From assembly GCA_003194525.1 (NCBI GenBank), contig NBIV01000330.1, positions 1-60,866 of the forward strand: a DNA stretch of 60,866 nucleotides, in the 5' to 3' direction. The stretch's first letter is position 1. Every line of letters starts with the position of its first letter. Under the pieces are notes generated by a model. The model was given only the letters and a program-made list of their open reading frames with translations. It was not told where the DNA came from and searched no databases. Positions 41,644 through 51,250 of this stretch are shown here, one piece after another. The DNA comes from Gracilariopsis chorda. Lineage: Eukaryota; Rhodophyta; Florideophyceae; Gracilariales; Gracilariaceae. A program made the translations under genes and the position numbers.

Positions 41644-42957
41644 TCACCCCCGTCGCGGCTTTAACGGAGCTCCCTTGGGCATCAGAATGTCGTACTCTTC
41701 GTCATCAGGCGACACGGCAGAAAGGTTGAGTCGTTTCGCGTACCACATTTTTCCATCACTTGCTGTGTCGCCCATGCGTCGGGCCTTGACAACTTTTCCC
41801 TCAAAGGCCTTTAGTCTTCGCAGCGTCTCGTTATCATCCTTTCGCCGTCGCTTACGGCTTCGTCGGTCGTCGCGCTCATCCTCGGTCGTGACCTCTGCCA
41901 TGGCTCTGCACATGGCTTCCGTGTCATCTTCCTTGGGGTCGTCAGGTTTTGGCTGTTGAGCTTCTTCGGCATCCTTACTTTCCATGCCATGCAACTCCGC
42001 TTTCAGTCGCTCAAACTGTTCATTGGCCTCGCGCACGACTGCGGCGCGATGTGACTCGGGTCTTGCGGGCGCAGATTTGTTTGAAACTGGTACAGATGCG
42101 GATGCGGATGCAGAGGCAGAGGCAGTTGCAGAGGCTGACGCAGCTTTCTCTGTGGAATGAACGTCACGTGGCGGGGCGGGTGGTTTAGGACGAAGCAACG
42201 CAGTGTTGGCGTCAGAAATAGGTCGCGGTCTGCGTTTCGGCTGCTGTTGTTTAGCTGCTCGCGCAGTGGTGGCATCGTCATCATCTTCATCATCACCACC
42301 ATCATCGTCATCACTATCGCTATCGCTATCCGAATCGTGACCAAACGAAAGCAGCTTTCTGTTTCGCACGCCCGCGTTAGCAGGTCGCTTGGGAGCGTCC
42401 TGTTTTGTGGTGTGTTGCTTGACATGCGGTCTAAGTTGAGGAAACGGGTTAAGATGGATAGTGACGGAATGAATTCGAGGTGCATCGTCATCAACGCCAT
42501 CTCTTTCGCCCGTATTAGCTATGCTCAGAACGTTAAAAATAGTATCACCGGCGACGTGAGCGAAGATGGTATGTTGAGAATCAAGCCAGTTTGCCTTTGC
42601 AAGGGTGATAAAAAACTGCGATTTACTGAGACCAGCGTCATCGGCAACCATGGCAACCAATCCGCGACGACGAAATTTGAGACGACCGACGATCTCACGG
42701 GTGAGAGGCGCTGTGGCCGGTGGAGCGACTTGACCACCATGTCCGGTTCCGCTTGCATCGCCGGTCTGCACGAGCAGGTCCGGTATGATGCGGTGAAATG
42801 GTAGACCGTCGTAATAGCCGTTCAAACAGTGTTGTATGAAATTGCGGCAGGTTTGCGGGGTTTGCGCACTCCATAGACGGAGGTCGAGTGGACCGTGCGT
42901 GGTTTGCAAGGTGACGCGACCGTGGGTTGGCGGTTCAAGATTGTACACGGTGGACAT
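41644..42957 (-). CDS. CWC27: CWC27-type peptidyl-prolyl isomerase (spliceosomal cyclophilin)
   Basis: A 437-aa single-exon protein. Residues 1-175 are a cyclophilin domain beginning STVYNLEPPTHGRVTLQTT, with LPFHRIIPDLLVQTGDASG, GLVAMVADDAGLSKSQFFITL and HTIFAHVAGDTIFNVL. The start through EPPT.G.V and the DxxRIHSVTIHLNPFPQL exit are characteristic of CWC27/SDCCAG10 rather than other cyclophilins. The middle is acidic with an Asp/Ser run (about 210-232). Later charged helices (EANEQFERLKAELHGME; LKAFEGKVVKARR) match the family's C-terminal half. CWC27 joins the activated spliceosome with CWC22. Several residues typical of active cyclophilins differ, so isomerase activity is uncertain. A CCCTCCC-rich leader precedes the ATG. 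Confidence 0.9.
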   Translation of the reverse strand: MSTVYNLEPPTHGRVTLQTTHGPLDLRLWSAQTPQTCRNFIQHCLNGYYDGLPFHRIIPDLLVQTGDASGTGHGGQVAPPATAPLTREIVGRLKFRRRGLVAMVADDAGLSKSQFFITLAKANWLDSQHTIFAHVAGDTIFNVLSIANTGERDGVDDDAPRIHSVTIHLNPFPQLRPHVKQHTTKQDAPKRPANAGVRNRKLLSFGHDSDSDSDSDDDDGGDDEDDDDATTARAAKQQQPKRRPRPISDANTALLRPKPPAPPRDVHSTEKAASASATASASASASASVPVSNKSAPARPESHRAAVVREANEQFERLKAELHGMESKDAEEAQQPKPDDPKEDDTEAMCRAMAEVTTEDERDDRRSRKRRRKDDNETLRRLKAFEGKVVKARRMGDTASDGKMWYAKRLNLSAVSPDDEEYDILMPKGAPLKPRRG

Positions 42958-44428
42958 TTTGTGCGGTTACAGAGATAGAGGTTCGGGGAAGGGGGAGGGT
43001 GTCGAACGGGATAGGGAAGGGAGGGGGGGATGGCAGGGCGCTTCGAAGGGATGCAGTTTAAAGACTGCGAAGATGAAGGGGGTGTGGAACGGGTTAAAGG
43101 AGATTTTAGTGTGGGTTATAAGTCCATAGCTGGGCAGGGCGCGGCAGAAGCGCTGGGAGGTGGATGAGCAACGTAAGTTGCATAGGAGCGCTTGCGGACG
43201 GTGGGACACCGGGGACGATTGCGGCGCCGTACGCTGGTATCTATCGATGAACAGCAGCGGCACGCACTGTTCGCTCGAACTGTCGGTGCTTTCGCTTGGC
43301 GGTTCACGCGGCTGTATTCGTTCCATGACGTGGTCAACTGGTGATCGAACGGAAAAGTTTTTAAAATGCCAAAAAAAACGAAAGTTGCCATGAACAACCG
43401 CAGCATACTGTACAGTTATTAGATTGTGCGAGTTCATTGCTGTTAAGATAACGTAGGAAACGGTCTACAGAAGCAGCGGTCAGGCAAAACATTCAGCAAC
43501 AAAGATGGGCACTCGCTCCTCGCCTTCCACTCATGCCTCCTTCATCTTTACTGAGCCGTCTATCCGCTCTTATCGTGTGCAGTTGTGACCTTTCGCTTTG
43601 GCCACGCACAATTCAAACGCTGACAATTCTTGGCGGTGCGCAATCACGGCGGATTGGCAGTGCATTATCGCTTAATTGCTCTTACAACAGTACCAAGGGT
43701 AGATGCTTTCGAAGTGAACCCTGTGAGACGACTGGGCTACAAAAGTGTCCGGCCAGACACTGATGCGAGCTTGTCCAGCGATACTTGAAGTGAGCTTCCA
43801 CAAACCCTTTACTTTAGACTATGGCTACCGTACGGTAGACCTAGAACGTACAGGCTGTCGTGTCGTTATCATCTCTATTGGAGAATAATAACGACACGAC
43901 ACGTTAGCAAATGCGATTCCAATTTGATCATTGAAAACACTGAGCTTGCTCAAATCCGACTTGGTGCGCGACAGGGTAGATGGTGCCGCAGTTCCGCCCG
44001 CTCGCGACGGCGGAAGCGACCAGCGGGGAAAGCGATGCGAACAAAGTACGTGCCATACACCAGGCGCATGGTGAGACGAAGTGGATTACGTTGCCGAACA
44101 AGCTCGCGTTCACCCAGTAAGCCACCGTGTGGCCTGGGCGCGACCATGGTGGGGCCGTGAGCATATCGGTTTCGATGCACCGCCCGCACTACATTGTTCG
44201 TTCCACCTTCCCCTGGGTGGTTCACCTGCCTGTGCATTCGTTCCGTGGCGTAGCGTACGGTCAAGCCTCATCGAATCCCAAATGCACTCAAGTGCCAACA
44301 CAAGAAAATCTGACGAACAACAGCAGATAAACAACATGTGCTCATCAGTTGCTTTATTCCAAGCTAAATCTCACTACTCATTTCTGCCATCACGAAAGGG
44401 AACGGTGGCGATATACTGTGATTAGTAC
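42958..44428. other. Intergenic region with a short inverted repeat
   Basis: No supported gene. An inverted repeat lies at 43,856-43,901 (TGTCGTGTCGTTAT, 18-nt loop, ATAACGACACGACA). A stretch at about 43,930-44,060 weakly resembles the signal-peptide region of the adjacent secreted-protein gene and might be a truncated duplicate. Confidence 0.4.
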
Positions 44429-45376
44429 CTACAGACCGATGTGAACAGCGGTGCGAAGAACGTGTTCCTCCGCGGTGGTTGCGTAACGGGCTGCGAAGGC
44501 GGTGAACGTGAGGTCAGGCGAGTCTGATGGTATCTGCAAGGCCCGCGTGTATCGCGGACTGTTGACCAGCGTGATAGAACGCTCGCAGTTACCAACAAGC
44601 TCACAATACGATTTCATCATCATAGCACGCCCGCGGAAGCGCACCATATGTCCCGCAGTAGCGCAACTACCGTGCGTATCGCACAGCACACGCGCAGTCA
44701 TGTGCTTCCGATATACGAGTTGATGCGGTTGTAAATGACGGAGAGACTTGACGGCAATACATATTTCAGAGTCGTCGTCGTCGTCGTCATTGTTATCGTT
44801 ACCTCCATCCGTTGTGGTAGAGCTTGAACCGGGCTTTCCAGAAGTGCTAGACTCTTTGAAACGAGCTAAACAGAAGCCGTTATCTTCAAATCCAAAGGTT
44901 TCGGCCAAGCTGTCAAGAAGTCCAGCAGTGAGTTTAGCGCAGATGGTGTCAGGGACTGTGCAATCCGAGTCGCTCGAGCAAGACTTGGGTTCTTTCGCTG
45001 CTTCCAGCTGAGAGTCCGCAACACAGTTGTCCGCCAAGCACTCCTCGCCATCCGAGCAGTCCGAGTCGGAAGAGCAGCCGATCAAATCCTCGTCAGTAGG
45101 GACGCAAAGGCAATAATCTTCGTCGCGACACGACTGTGTGATACTTTGTAGTATGGCGAGGACTGTACCGCTATCAGGATTTTCCAGATCTTCACTTTGC
45201 GCGCTTTGAAAGATAGTACTGATGCTGCTGAGATCCAGAGCAAAGGCGCGGCAGGATCGTTCACCAGCGCAGTTGCTGTCCGAACGACATGGTGCCAAAT
45301 TTCCGCCTGCGGCGAAAGCGGAGACGGCGAGGGCGGAAAGAGACACGAGGACGATACGAGCAGTCATCAAGTTCAT
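44429..45376 (-). CDS. Secreted Cys/Asp-rich protein, 315 aa
   Basis: A single open frame. Residues 1-23 form a signal peptide (RIVLVSLSALAVSAFA, likely cleavage before AGG). At least three repeats of the type C.SDSxC follow (CRSDSNCAGERSC, CSSDSDCSDGEEC, CSSDSDCTVPDTIC), disulphide-bonded Cys-rich modules in appearance. A Ser/Gly/Asp linker (GNDNNDDDDDDSE) comes next, then a C-terminal region with further Cys residues and little regularity. Position after the linker is not recognised; a frame change there cannot be excluded. Function unknown; an extracellular or cell-wall protein is likely. Confidence 0.7.
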   Translation of the reverse strand: MNLMTARIVLVSLSALAVSAFAAGGNLAPCRSDSNCAGERSCRAFALDLSSISTIFQSAQSEDLENPDSGTVLAILQSITQSCRDEDYCLCVPTDEDLIGCSSDSDCSDGEECLADNCVADSQLEAAKEPKSCSSDSDCTVPDTICAKLTAGLLDSLAETFGFEDNGFCLARFKESSTSGKPGSSSTTTDGGNDNNDDDDDDSEICIAVKSLRHLQPHQLVYRKHMTARVLCDTHGSCATAGHMVRFRGRAMMMKSYCELVGNCERSITLVNSPRYTRALQIPSDSPDLTFTAFAARYATTAEEHVLRTAVHIGL

Positions 45377-45852
45377 GTTGGGGAGATGTGGATTGCGTTG
45401 CCCAAAAACGACACAAGCTTGCGTTTGTTGAGGGCAGGTGGGAACGATATAGAAAGTTCCGGTATACAGTTTATAAGAACACGCTGTGCTGGCTGGGGCC
45501 GTGAAGTACGAAGGGTAGTCGCGCGCTGCGCAGCGATGAAGAACAACAAGAAAGTTCTTGCTTTGCTGTTCTCATTGCTGTAACGTGACGTGGTCAACCG
45601 CAGATCTAAACGAAGATGTGAATTACCGACAGTGCCGTTTACACCTACCGATTCGGTAGTTGTGAACGGCACTGTAGTACCGAAGGGTAACAATGGTACG
45701 AAGGGTAGATCTTGGCACAGGTTCAAGTGCGCAGAACAAGTAAAGTAAAACGCTCAAGACCATATTTGGCAGAAACAACACTAAACACACATTACTGTCC
45801 ATTCCAAGCCCACTGCTCGCAACAAAGATCGTTAATCCCAGCATTATTTATA
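45377..45852. other. Intergenic region upstream of the secreted-protein gene
   Basis: Holds the hairpin at 45,629-45,675 and small antisense ORFs. No supported gene. Confidence 0.4.
45629..45675. repeat. Near-perfect 23-bp stem-loop
   Basis: ACAGTGCCGTTTACACCTACCGA is followed immediately by its inverted copy TTCGGTAGTTGTGAACGGCACTGT, with only two mismatches. It lies about 250 bp upstream of the secreted-protein ATG. It may be a regulatory structure or a decayed foldback element. Confidence 0.7.
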
Positions 45853-45917
45853 CACTCCGCCAAATTCAAATAAGTCCAGTAGACCGCCGGCCTAGCTCGC
45901 GAAGAGCAAGGCAGGTC
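45853..45917 (+). repeat. Left TIR of the mariner element
   Basis: Inverted match to 47,362-47,426 with scattered mismatches; preceded by TA. Confidence 0.8.
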
Positions 45918-46093
45918 AAAGTCGAAGAAGTACCTCATAGACGGTGGGGTAGAGTAGCATTAAAAGTGATAGTACCAAAACAACAAAGTAAAACTCAAAC
46001 AACAACTACTTTAGGGTTTAAATTTTGAAACTTGCTATAAACCAACAAAATTCAATAAGTCCAAAAAAAGACTTCTTAGCCAACGAAACACAT

Positions 46094-47091
46094 TCAATAG
46101 CCTGACGGCCCACCATTTGCGTCCAGCACGCATATTAAACTGTTATTGATAGAAGGGTAAAGATTTCTTACAAAAGCTTCTTCGATAACATTCCAAACTT
46201 ATTCAATCTTTGCAACAAGCTCTTTTAAAGTTTCAGACTGCTTGAAAAGCTGGTTAACATCTTCAACCATAGTACCCAAAACATTTTCGATACAAATTAG
46301 GTTCATACTATGAGTAGGCCGCTGTAGAACATTCACCTTCTTGGGTGCTATCCACTATTTGGTGTCTTTAGAAGGATGAATAGATGCCCCATCATGAACC
46401 AAATTCCAATTCTGGCCTAATGTTTCCACAGCAAACGTTAAAAGTTTCTCATCAAGTAGTTTTGCATACTCATCAAAGTTCTGATTATTGTTTAGTTCCA
46501 CTACCTGCAAAGCACCGCAGTAAGAAGTTTCTCCCAAAAGCATTACGGATCCTCTTTAAATGTTGGGTTTAGAAAACCACCTTGTTTAAGTGCGAAAGTC
46601 ATGCAAATACATGCAATTTCCATCAGATTTTTCCAGATTAAACTTTTTTTCATCCGTGAAAATAATATTCTTCCCATCAGTAGATTCTGATTGAAGGTTC
46701 TTCCTGGTAAATTCCATTCTTTGAATTTTGTGTGAAGCCTTCATGTATAGACCCTTTATCAATTTCTTGTACTTGAGGTGAGAAAAATTGTGAAGTATTT
46801 GCAAAACACGACGGGTTGTGACAGGTACTTGCATGTCACGACGCATTTCATTTTCACTAAACTCTCCAGTCAGGGATTTGCGAGTGATTCGACGCTCCGT
46901 TTTTTTCTTAAGCTTACGGTTGTTAGCTCTTCAATACTCGCATTTGGATTTGTAGGAGTTTTTCAGATCGCTTTGAACAGCTCCCCGGGATCAACCGACA
47001 GCATCAGCAATTTCTTGCTCGCTGATTTGTTCATGTCGTAAGGGAAGAATGATGTTTTTTCTCTTTCAGTTAGCGCTTTACCGCCAGGCAT
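46094..47091 (-). pseudogene. Tc1/mariner transposase (dead)
   Basis: Frames broken by stops. The N-terminus begins MPGGKALTEREK (47,091), as an HTH region. The DDE core is recognisable: NIIFTDEKKFNLEK (first Asp, near 46,670), NLVHDGASIHPSK (second Asp, near 46,380), and SMNLICIENVLG (third acidic residue as Glu), where SPDLNPIEN is usual. The C-terminus runs to a stop at 46,094. The transposase would recognise the flanking TIRs and cut at TA if intact. Confidence 0.8.
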
Positions 47092-47361
47092 TATTTCCAC
47101 CGTTAATTTAAACGATCTTCTTAACGAAATGTTTAGCCCTGCTTTGTTGTTGTCGTAGACGTTTTCTGCTTCAGATACGACAGCAAAAGGCACCAAAACA
47201 CATTGAAGAACTTTTTGGATTTATTGAATTTCGTGGAGCTATTTTATATTTCACATACAAAAGTGTGTACAAGTGTGTTCTATAGTTTAAGATGCATGCT
47301 TTACCTGTTATGTTAAGTAAACTACACCAGTCGCTATATGTTACCGCATTTATCCCTCCTC

Positions 47362-47426
47362 CACCAGCCTTGTTCTTCACGAGCAAGGCAGGTGTTTTGG
47401 TGGATTTATTTGACTTTTGGTGAGTG
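47362..47426 (-). repeat. Right TIR of the mariner element
   Basis: Inverted copy of the left end, followed by TA at 47,427-47,428. Confidence 0.8.
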
Positions 47427-47428
47427 TA

Positions 47429-47879
47429 CCATGGAAATCCAAACAATCGCAAAATAAGGCCCTTTCTATATCTGAAATGGGAAAACTGAAATGGAGACAG
47501 TTCTTCCAATCCAGTTGTCAAAAGGACTTTTTTTACTCAACGCACCATCTCCCGCCATAATGTAGAAACACCTCCGTCCTATGGCGCACCCTTTTTAGCG
47601 CAACACTTCGCGCCATACCACACGTTCTCTCATGTATAAAGAAACACTCAAAACGTTGCCAATGTCTGTTCCTGCCAGGCCATGGGCAGTTCCAAAGCTC
47701 ATTCGCCATGTACGATTCCCAAGACATGTCGGTCTCAAATCCTTTGCTAGTCCCCAAATTTATCCCGCATTAAACCTTTGCATAGCGCAAACCCCTTCAG
47801 CACCTTTTCTTAAAGATGAAACTCAGAGTCTTGTCTAGAAGGAGAAATTACCCTCGCGACCAACACGTACTACCGCAGA
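47429..47879. other. Spacer between mariner and Harbinger remnants
   Basis: Short antisense ORFs only. Nothing recognised. Confidence 0.4.
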
Positions 47880-48417
47880 TGCACAGTACTATGATGATGA
47901 GACTGTTCTTGTCTTGTTTCAAAGGATAAAAAAAGCGGGACATGTTGACCACAGAGCGCAAAAGAGAAGCTTGAAAGATGTTTTTGCTGGAGCAGTCATG
48001 CTTGCCGAGAACGAGCACGGTATTTCTAAAACTGCAAAAGGCTGGCAGAAGAAATTTACATGGATTTAGCAGAAGTACTCGGTCTTTGTCACAAAAGTCA
48101 AGATATGAGGACGCGATGATGACGAAGAGAATCTTTATAGTCGCCCAGAGTTCTTCAAGCAAATGCACGAGCTGGAGAACGGTAAGGCAAGATATGAGCC
48201 TCCGGCGCAGTACTCAACTGACGATGGTAGCACATGCTCAGATCTTTCCGAGTCTAGTTCACGGAAACGTATTAAACTTTCACGAGACAACACGCTGGCA
48301 GAGTTTATTAAGAAGCAAGAAGAGACGAATGCTTCCTTGATATTGAAATTGAAACGATGCAAAGAAGAACTTCAAAAGACTCGTTTTGTTCTGGAGCGAG
48401 TCCTTGACAAGATCTAA
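47880..48417 (+). pseudogene. PIF/Harbinger second protein, Myb/SANT-like (broken)
   Basis: In one plus-strand frame with two stops: AGAVMLAENEHGISKTAKGW and SGfgD-like GRDDDEENLYSRPEFFKQMHEL, a Myb/SANT-like DNA-binding layout. An acidic Ser-rich linker and a coiled coil (EFIKKQEETNASLILKLKRC) to a stop at 48,417 follow. Harbinger elements carry such a protein beside the nuclease, and it converges here with the DDE gene. Last 140 codons overlap the nuclease end on the other strand. Confidence 0.55.
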
Positions 48418-49936
48418 AACCCTGTTATTCCGCATTGAAATTGTTCGTAATATAATAAAGAAATAAGTCTCTGTGCCTTTTTCTGCCCTTGTTTTCGCAG
48501 TGACAGCCGCGTTTTGATCTTTGGTCTCATCTGGGGGCAGAAAAACTTCTTGCCCATCGCCATTTTCAATGCACATGTTATGCAAAATGACACACGCCAA
48601 TATGAAAACTACAAATTTGTCTTCGTGGTGAAGCTAGAGCCCGTCTTTAAGCGTAGGGAAGTGATGTTTTAACATTCCGAAGGCTCTTTGGTACAACCAA
48701 TCGGGTGTCAAGTAGCAGCGCAGTAGTTCGTTTGGAAAGCCTTTGGCGGGAGCGCGACGAGGGCTCGACTTGAAGGGTGGAAGTTGGGAAACCGAATGGG
48801 TGTGGCAGCACAAAGCCACTAGGGGCGCAAGATACACAGGTGGGCCTACTAAAACCAATTGGTAGTGTTGGTATTATAGCGCACACGGGTTAGTAAAGCC
48901 TGACTAGTCTTAACTAAACCAAGAGGTTGACTGTAGAAACCAGTTGGTATCACACTTACCCAAGAGGTGCTTGCCTTACAATGCTTGATGGGAGAGCGCT
49001 ACACCCACCTTAAGGGTGAGCGAGGCTCAACCTCAGTTGCACTCGGCTACGTTGCATACGTTTGGGCCGGCCCTAGTGGCATGGCCCCACACCACAGTAG
49101 TGGGGTATCACTACCTATCTAAAATAATTAATAACCCCTAACCAGACCCCTGCAGTAATATTTCGTTTCAATTTCGAGCGTTCGTACATCGTCGAGTCAC
49201 CAAGGACAACTGGTTTGCCGATATCTACATAGGTAAATTTCCTGACTGCTTTCACCACTGCAAACAAAACAATGCTAGGATACCCCTTACAGCACGTAGT
49301 CGTATTACCCATCTTGCAGGCATGCCGTCCAATTAATATGCGTTCCATCGATTGCGCCAACACAGTGTGGAAGCCCAGATATATTTTGAAACCCTTTCAT
49401 TGAGGTTGTAACCTTGTCCTCGGCTGTCGGGAAAGAAACCGATGTTTTTTCATGCTATGCTATCGCTTTCGAGACATCACGTGCAGAAGCGGACACACTG
49501 CCATGCCCAATTCCGAATTGTGACGCCACTCTTTCACATGTGGCAACACCAGCATAAACTAAAAACGCAGTGACTTTGCTTTCCGCAGGTTGGGATTTGC
49601 TGAACTTGGTGTTGCTTTTTTTTAAATCAGTGGATGCAGTGCGCTTGAGACTCTGTGAATTATAGGGTACGTAATGCGAAAGCTACTGCGCCATGAAGCA
49701 CTTCCAAAGAAATCACTTGTGAGAGCACAATCGAAGAACCATGTAGGGGAGATACGACGTCCCTTCCAGAGCCGTCCTGCAGAACCTTCTTTTGGAATCG
49801 TAGCAATCACTACTGCTGTCAACTTCGGTTTTTTTGTGGAAGCAAAGGTTGCTACTACATGTTCTGACGCATGGTCATGATCTGCAACGAGATTTGCGAT
49901 CGCAATCGCAAAATATCGGCGAGTGTGTGTTTCCAT
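48290..49936 (-). pseudogene. PIF/Harbinger DDE nuclease (broken, with insertion)
   Basis: Minus-strand pieces occur in family order. An N-terminal block FRITYPIIHRVSSALHPLI comes first (about 49,700-49,640). A core piece (49,363-49,115) has KGYPSIVLFAVVKAVRKFTYVDIGKPVVLGDSTMYERSKL. A later piece near 48,700 reads YLTPDWLYQRAFGMLKHHFPTLKDGL, and the C-terminus has ACVILHNMCIENGDG. Stops and frameshifts abound. Between 49,115 and 48,860 a segment of about 250 bp is unrelated to the family and is a later insertion, perhaps a solo LTR. Confidence 0.7.
48866..49114. repeat. Insertion in the Harbinger remnant, possible solo LTR
   Basis: Begins near TGTTGGTATTATAG and includes AT-rich AAAATAATTAATA near its right edge, a layout like the gypsy LTRs here. 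Ends and target duplication could not be fixed. Confidence 0.3.
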
Positions 49937-51250
49937 GCTGCACGGTGGGCAGAGGTCACGCGTGGGTCCGAAGTTTGGGTCGCTTCAGAGCGACCTCAAA
50001 ATGACGGGTATTTTAGACAGCTCCGTAGAAGCCCCCCAAAAAAAGGAAATTCCCTGAATACTGGGTATTGTGGACAGCACGTACCGTGAAACGTCTTAGT
50101 GTAGAAAGGGCGTAAATAACATGCCATTTGTACAAAAATCTAGAAAGGCACAAAGAGATAAACGAAGCTTGAAAACTCTGCAGAAATTGCCGAAAACTGC
50201 AACGAATGGGATCTCTTTACTGATACTGTTCCTCTGACGGGTCGATGATCTTCCTTCTTCACGGATTAACAAGCATCAAATTCGCTTATGTACACTATTC
50301 CTGCCGACCTTCGGACCATCTACGCCCCTTTCTATCCGCCCCACATCAGATTAAGACTTCAAGACCGTTCAATTGCTACACTTGCGACTCCCAGGAGGTT
50401 CAATTGTTATATAATTGCCATCTCACATATTAAATGAGGGGACTTCCGGTTATACCGACGGAGGTGAGATTAATAATCAGGGTACCAGCTGGTCAACGTA
50501 GTGTACAGGTCCGTTTGAGCGGTGCTCCGGTCCACGGAGAATCCAGAAAGGGAAAAGGGAAAAGCGGAGAAACCAAAAGGGAAGGTACAACCCGGCGGGT
50601 CGTGCGGAAAGCCGAAAGACTCCCGGTGGTGGGGGGTGTTCCTTGTTCAGCCAGCACGGAAAAACTCAATACTGTGTTGAACGGCTATCTGTTCGCAAAA
50701 TAGAAAGTAACCAAAACGGAAAAAACAGTGATCACTGGGCGAACCCACGTAAGACAGATCAGCGGTCCTTAGTGATACTGTGCGGGTGAGTATAACGAGA
50801 CCAAACGCTTTGAAACCCCGGCAAGAGTTGGTCACTTCGGGCAGGCGATAAACTCAGAGCCGAGTTACAGCTTGTCTTTACCTCAGGGTGGAACGGCAAC
50901 ACCGTCCTCCCTTAAGTACTGTTGGGTGACAATAAACTAAGAATACTACTACTGTAGTATGCCACACTTGTGGTCCACACATTTGTGTCACTTGGCGGCA
51001 CTGCCGGCCACGGCACAACACGACACGTGTGAATCATGCCAGCCATGAATAATATCCGTACGCTTGCCACTCGTCCATCTGTTCCAGATACCACAGAAAC
51101 CACCTACGAAGGTTCCAAATATGCCAATTAAAATTCAGATGGAATTTCACCCAATATTTCCGACGGTCCACTCGTACCTGAGTTGAACCCATACCACGTT
51201 AGTATTGAATCATTCAAGATCCATCTCGCCCAGAGAGTATGCGCGCACGC
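49937..51250. other. Spacer, probably including the 3' LTR of element C
   Basis: No gene recognised. The part next to 51,250 lies downstream of the chromodomain-like end of element C and should contain its 3' LTR, but I could not fix LTR borders. The ORF at 50,434-50,703 has no motifs. Confidence 0.35.

Larger units (their letters stand above)
45853..47426 (-). mobile_element. Tc1/mariner element, 1,574 bp, inactive
   Basis: Ends read CACTCCGCCAAA (left) and, inverted, CACTCACCAAAA (right), each bordered by TA (45,851-45,852 and 47,427-47,428), the standard target duplication. The TIRs extend about 64 bp and share TCAAATAA, TCCA and GAAGAxCAAGGCxGGT. The transposase inside is on the minus strand and broken. 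Confidence 0.85.

Noticed and set aside
43928..44264. Second secreted-protein gene
   Set aside because: Only a short stretch resembles the signal-peptide region of the neighbour; no Cys repeats and frames are broken.
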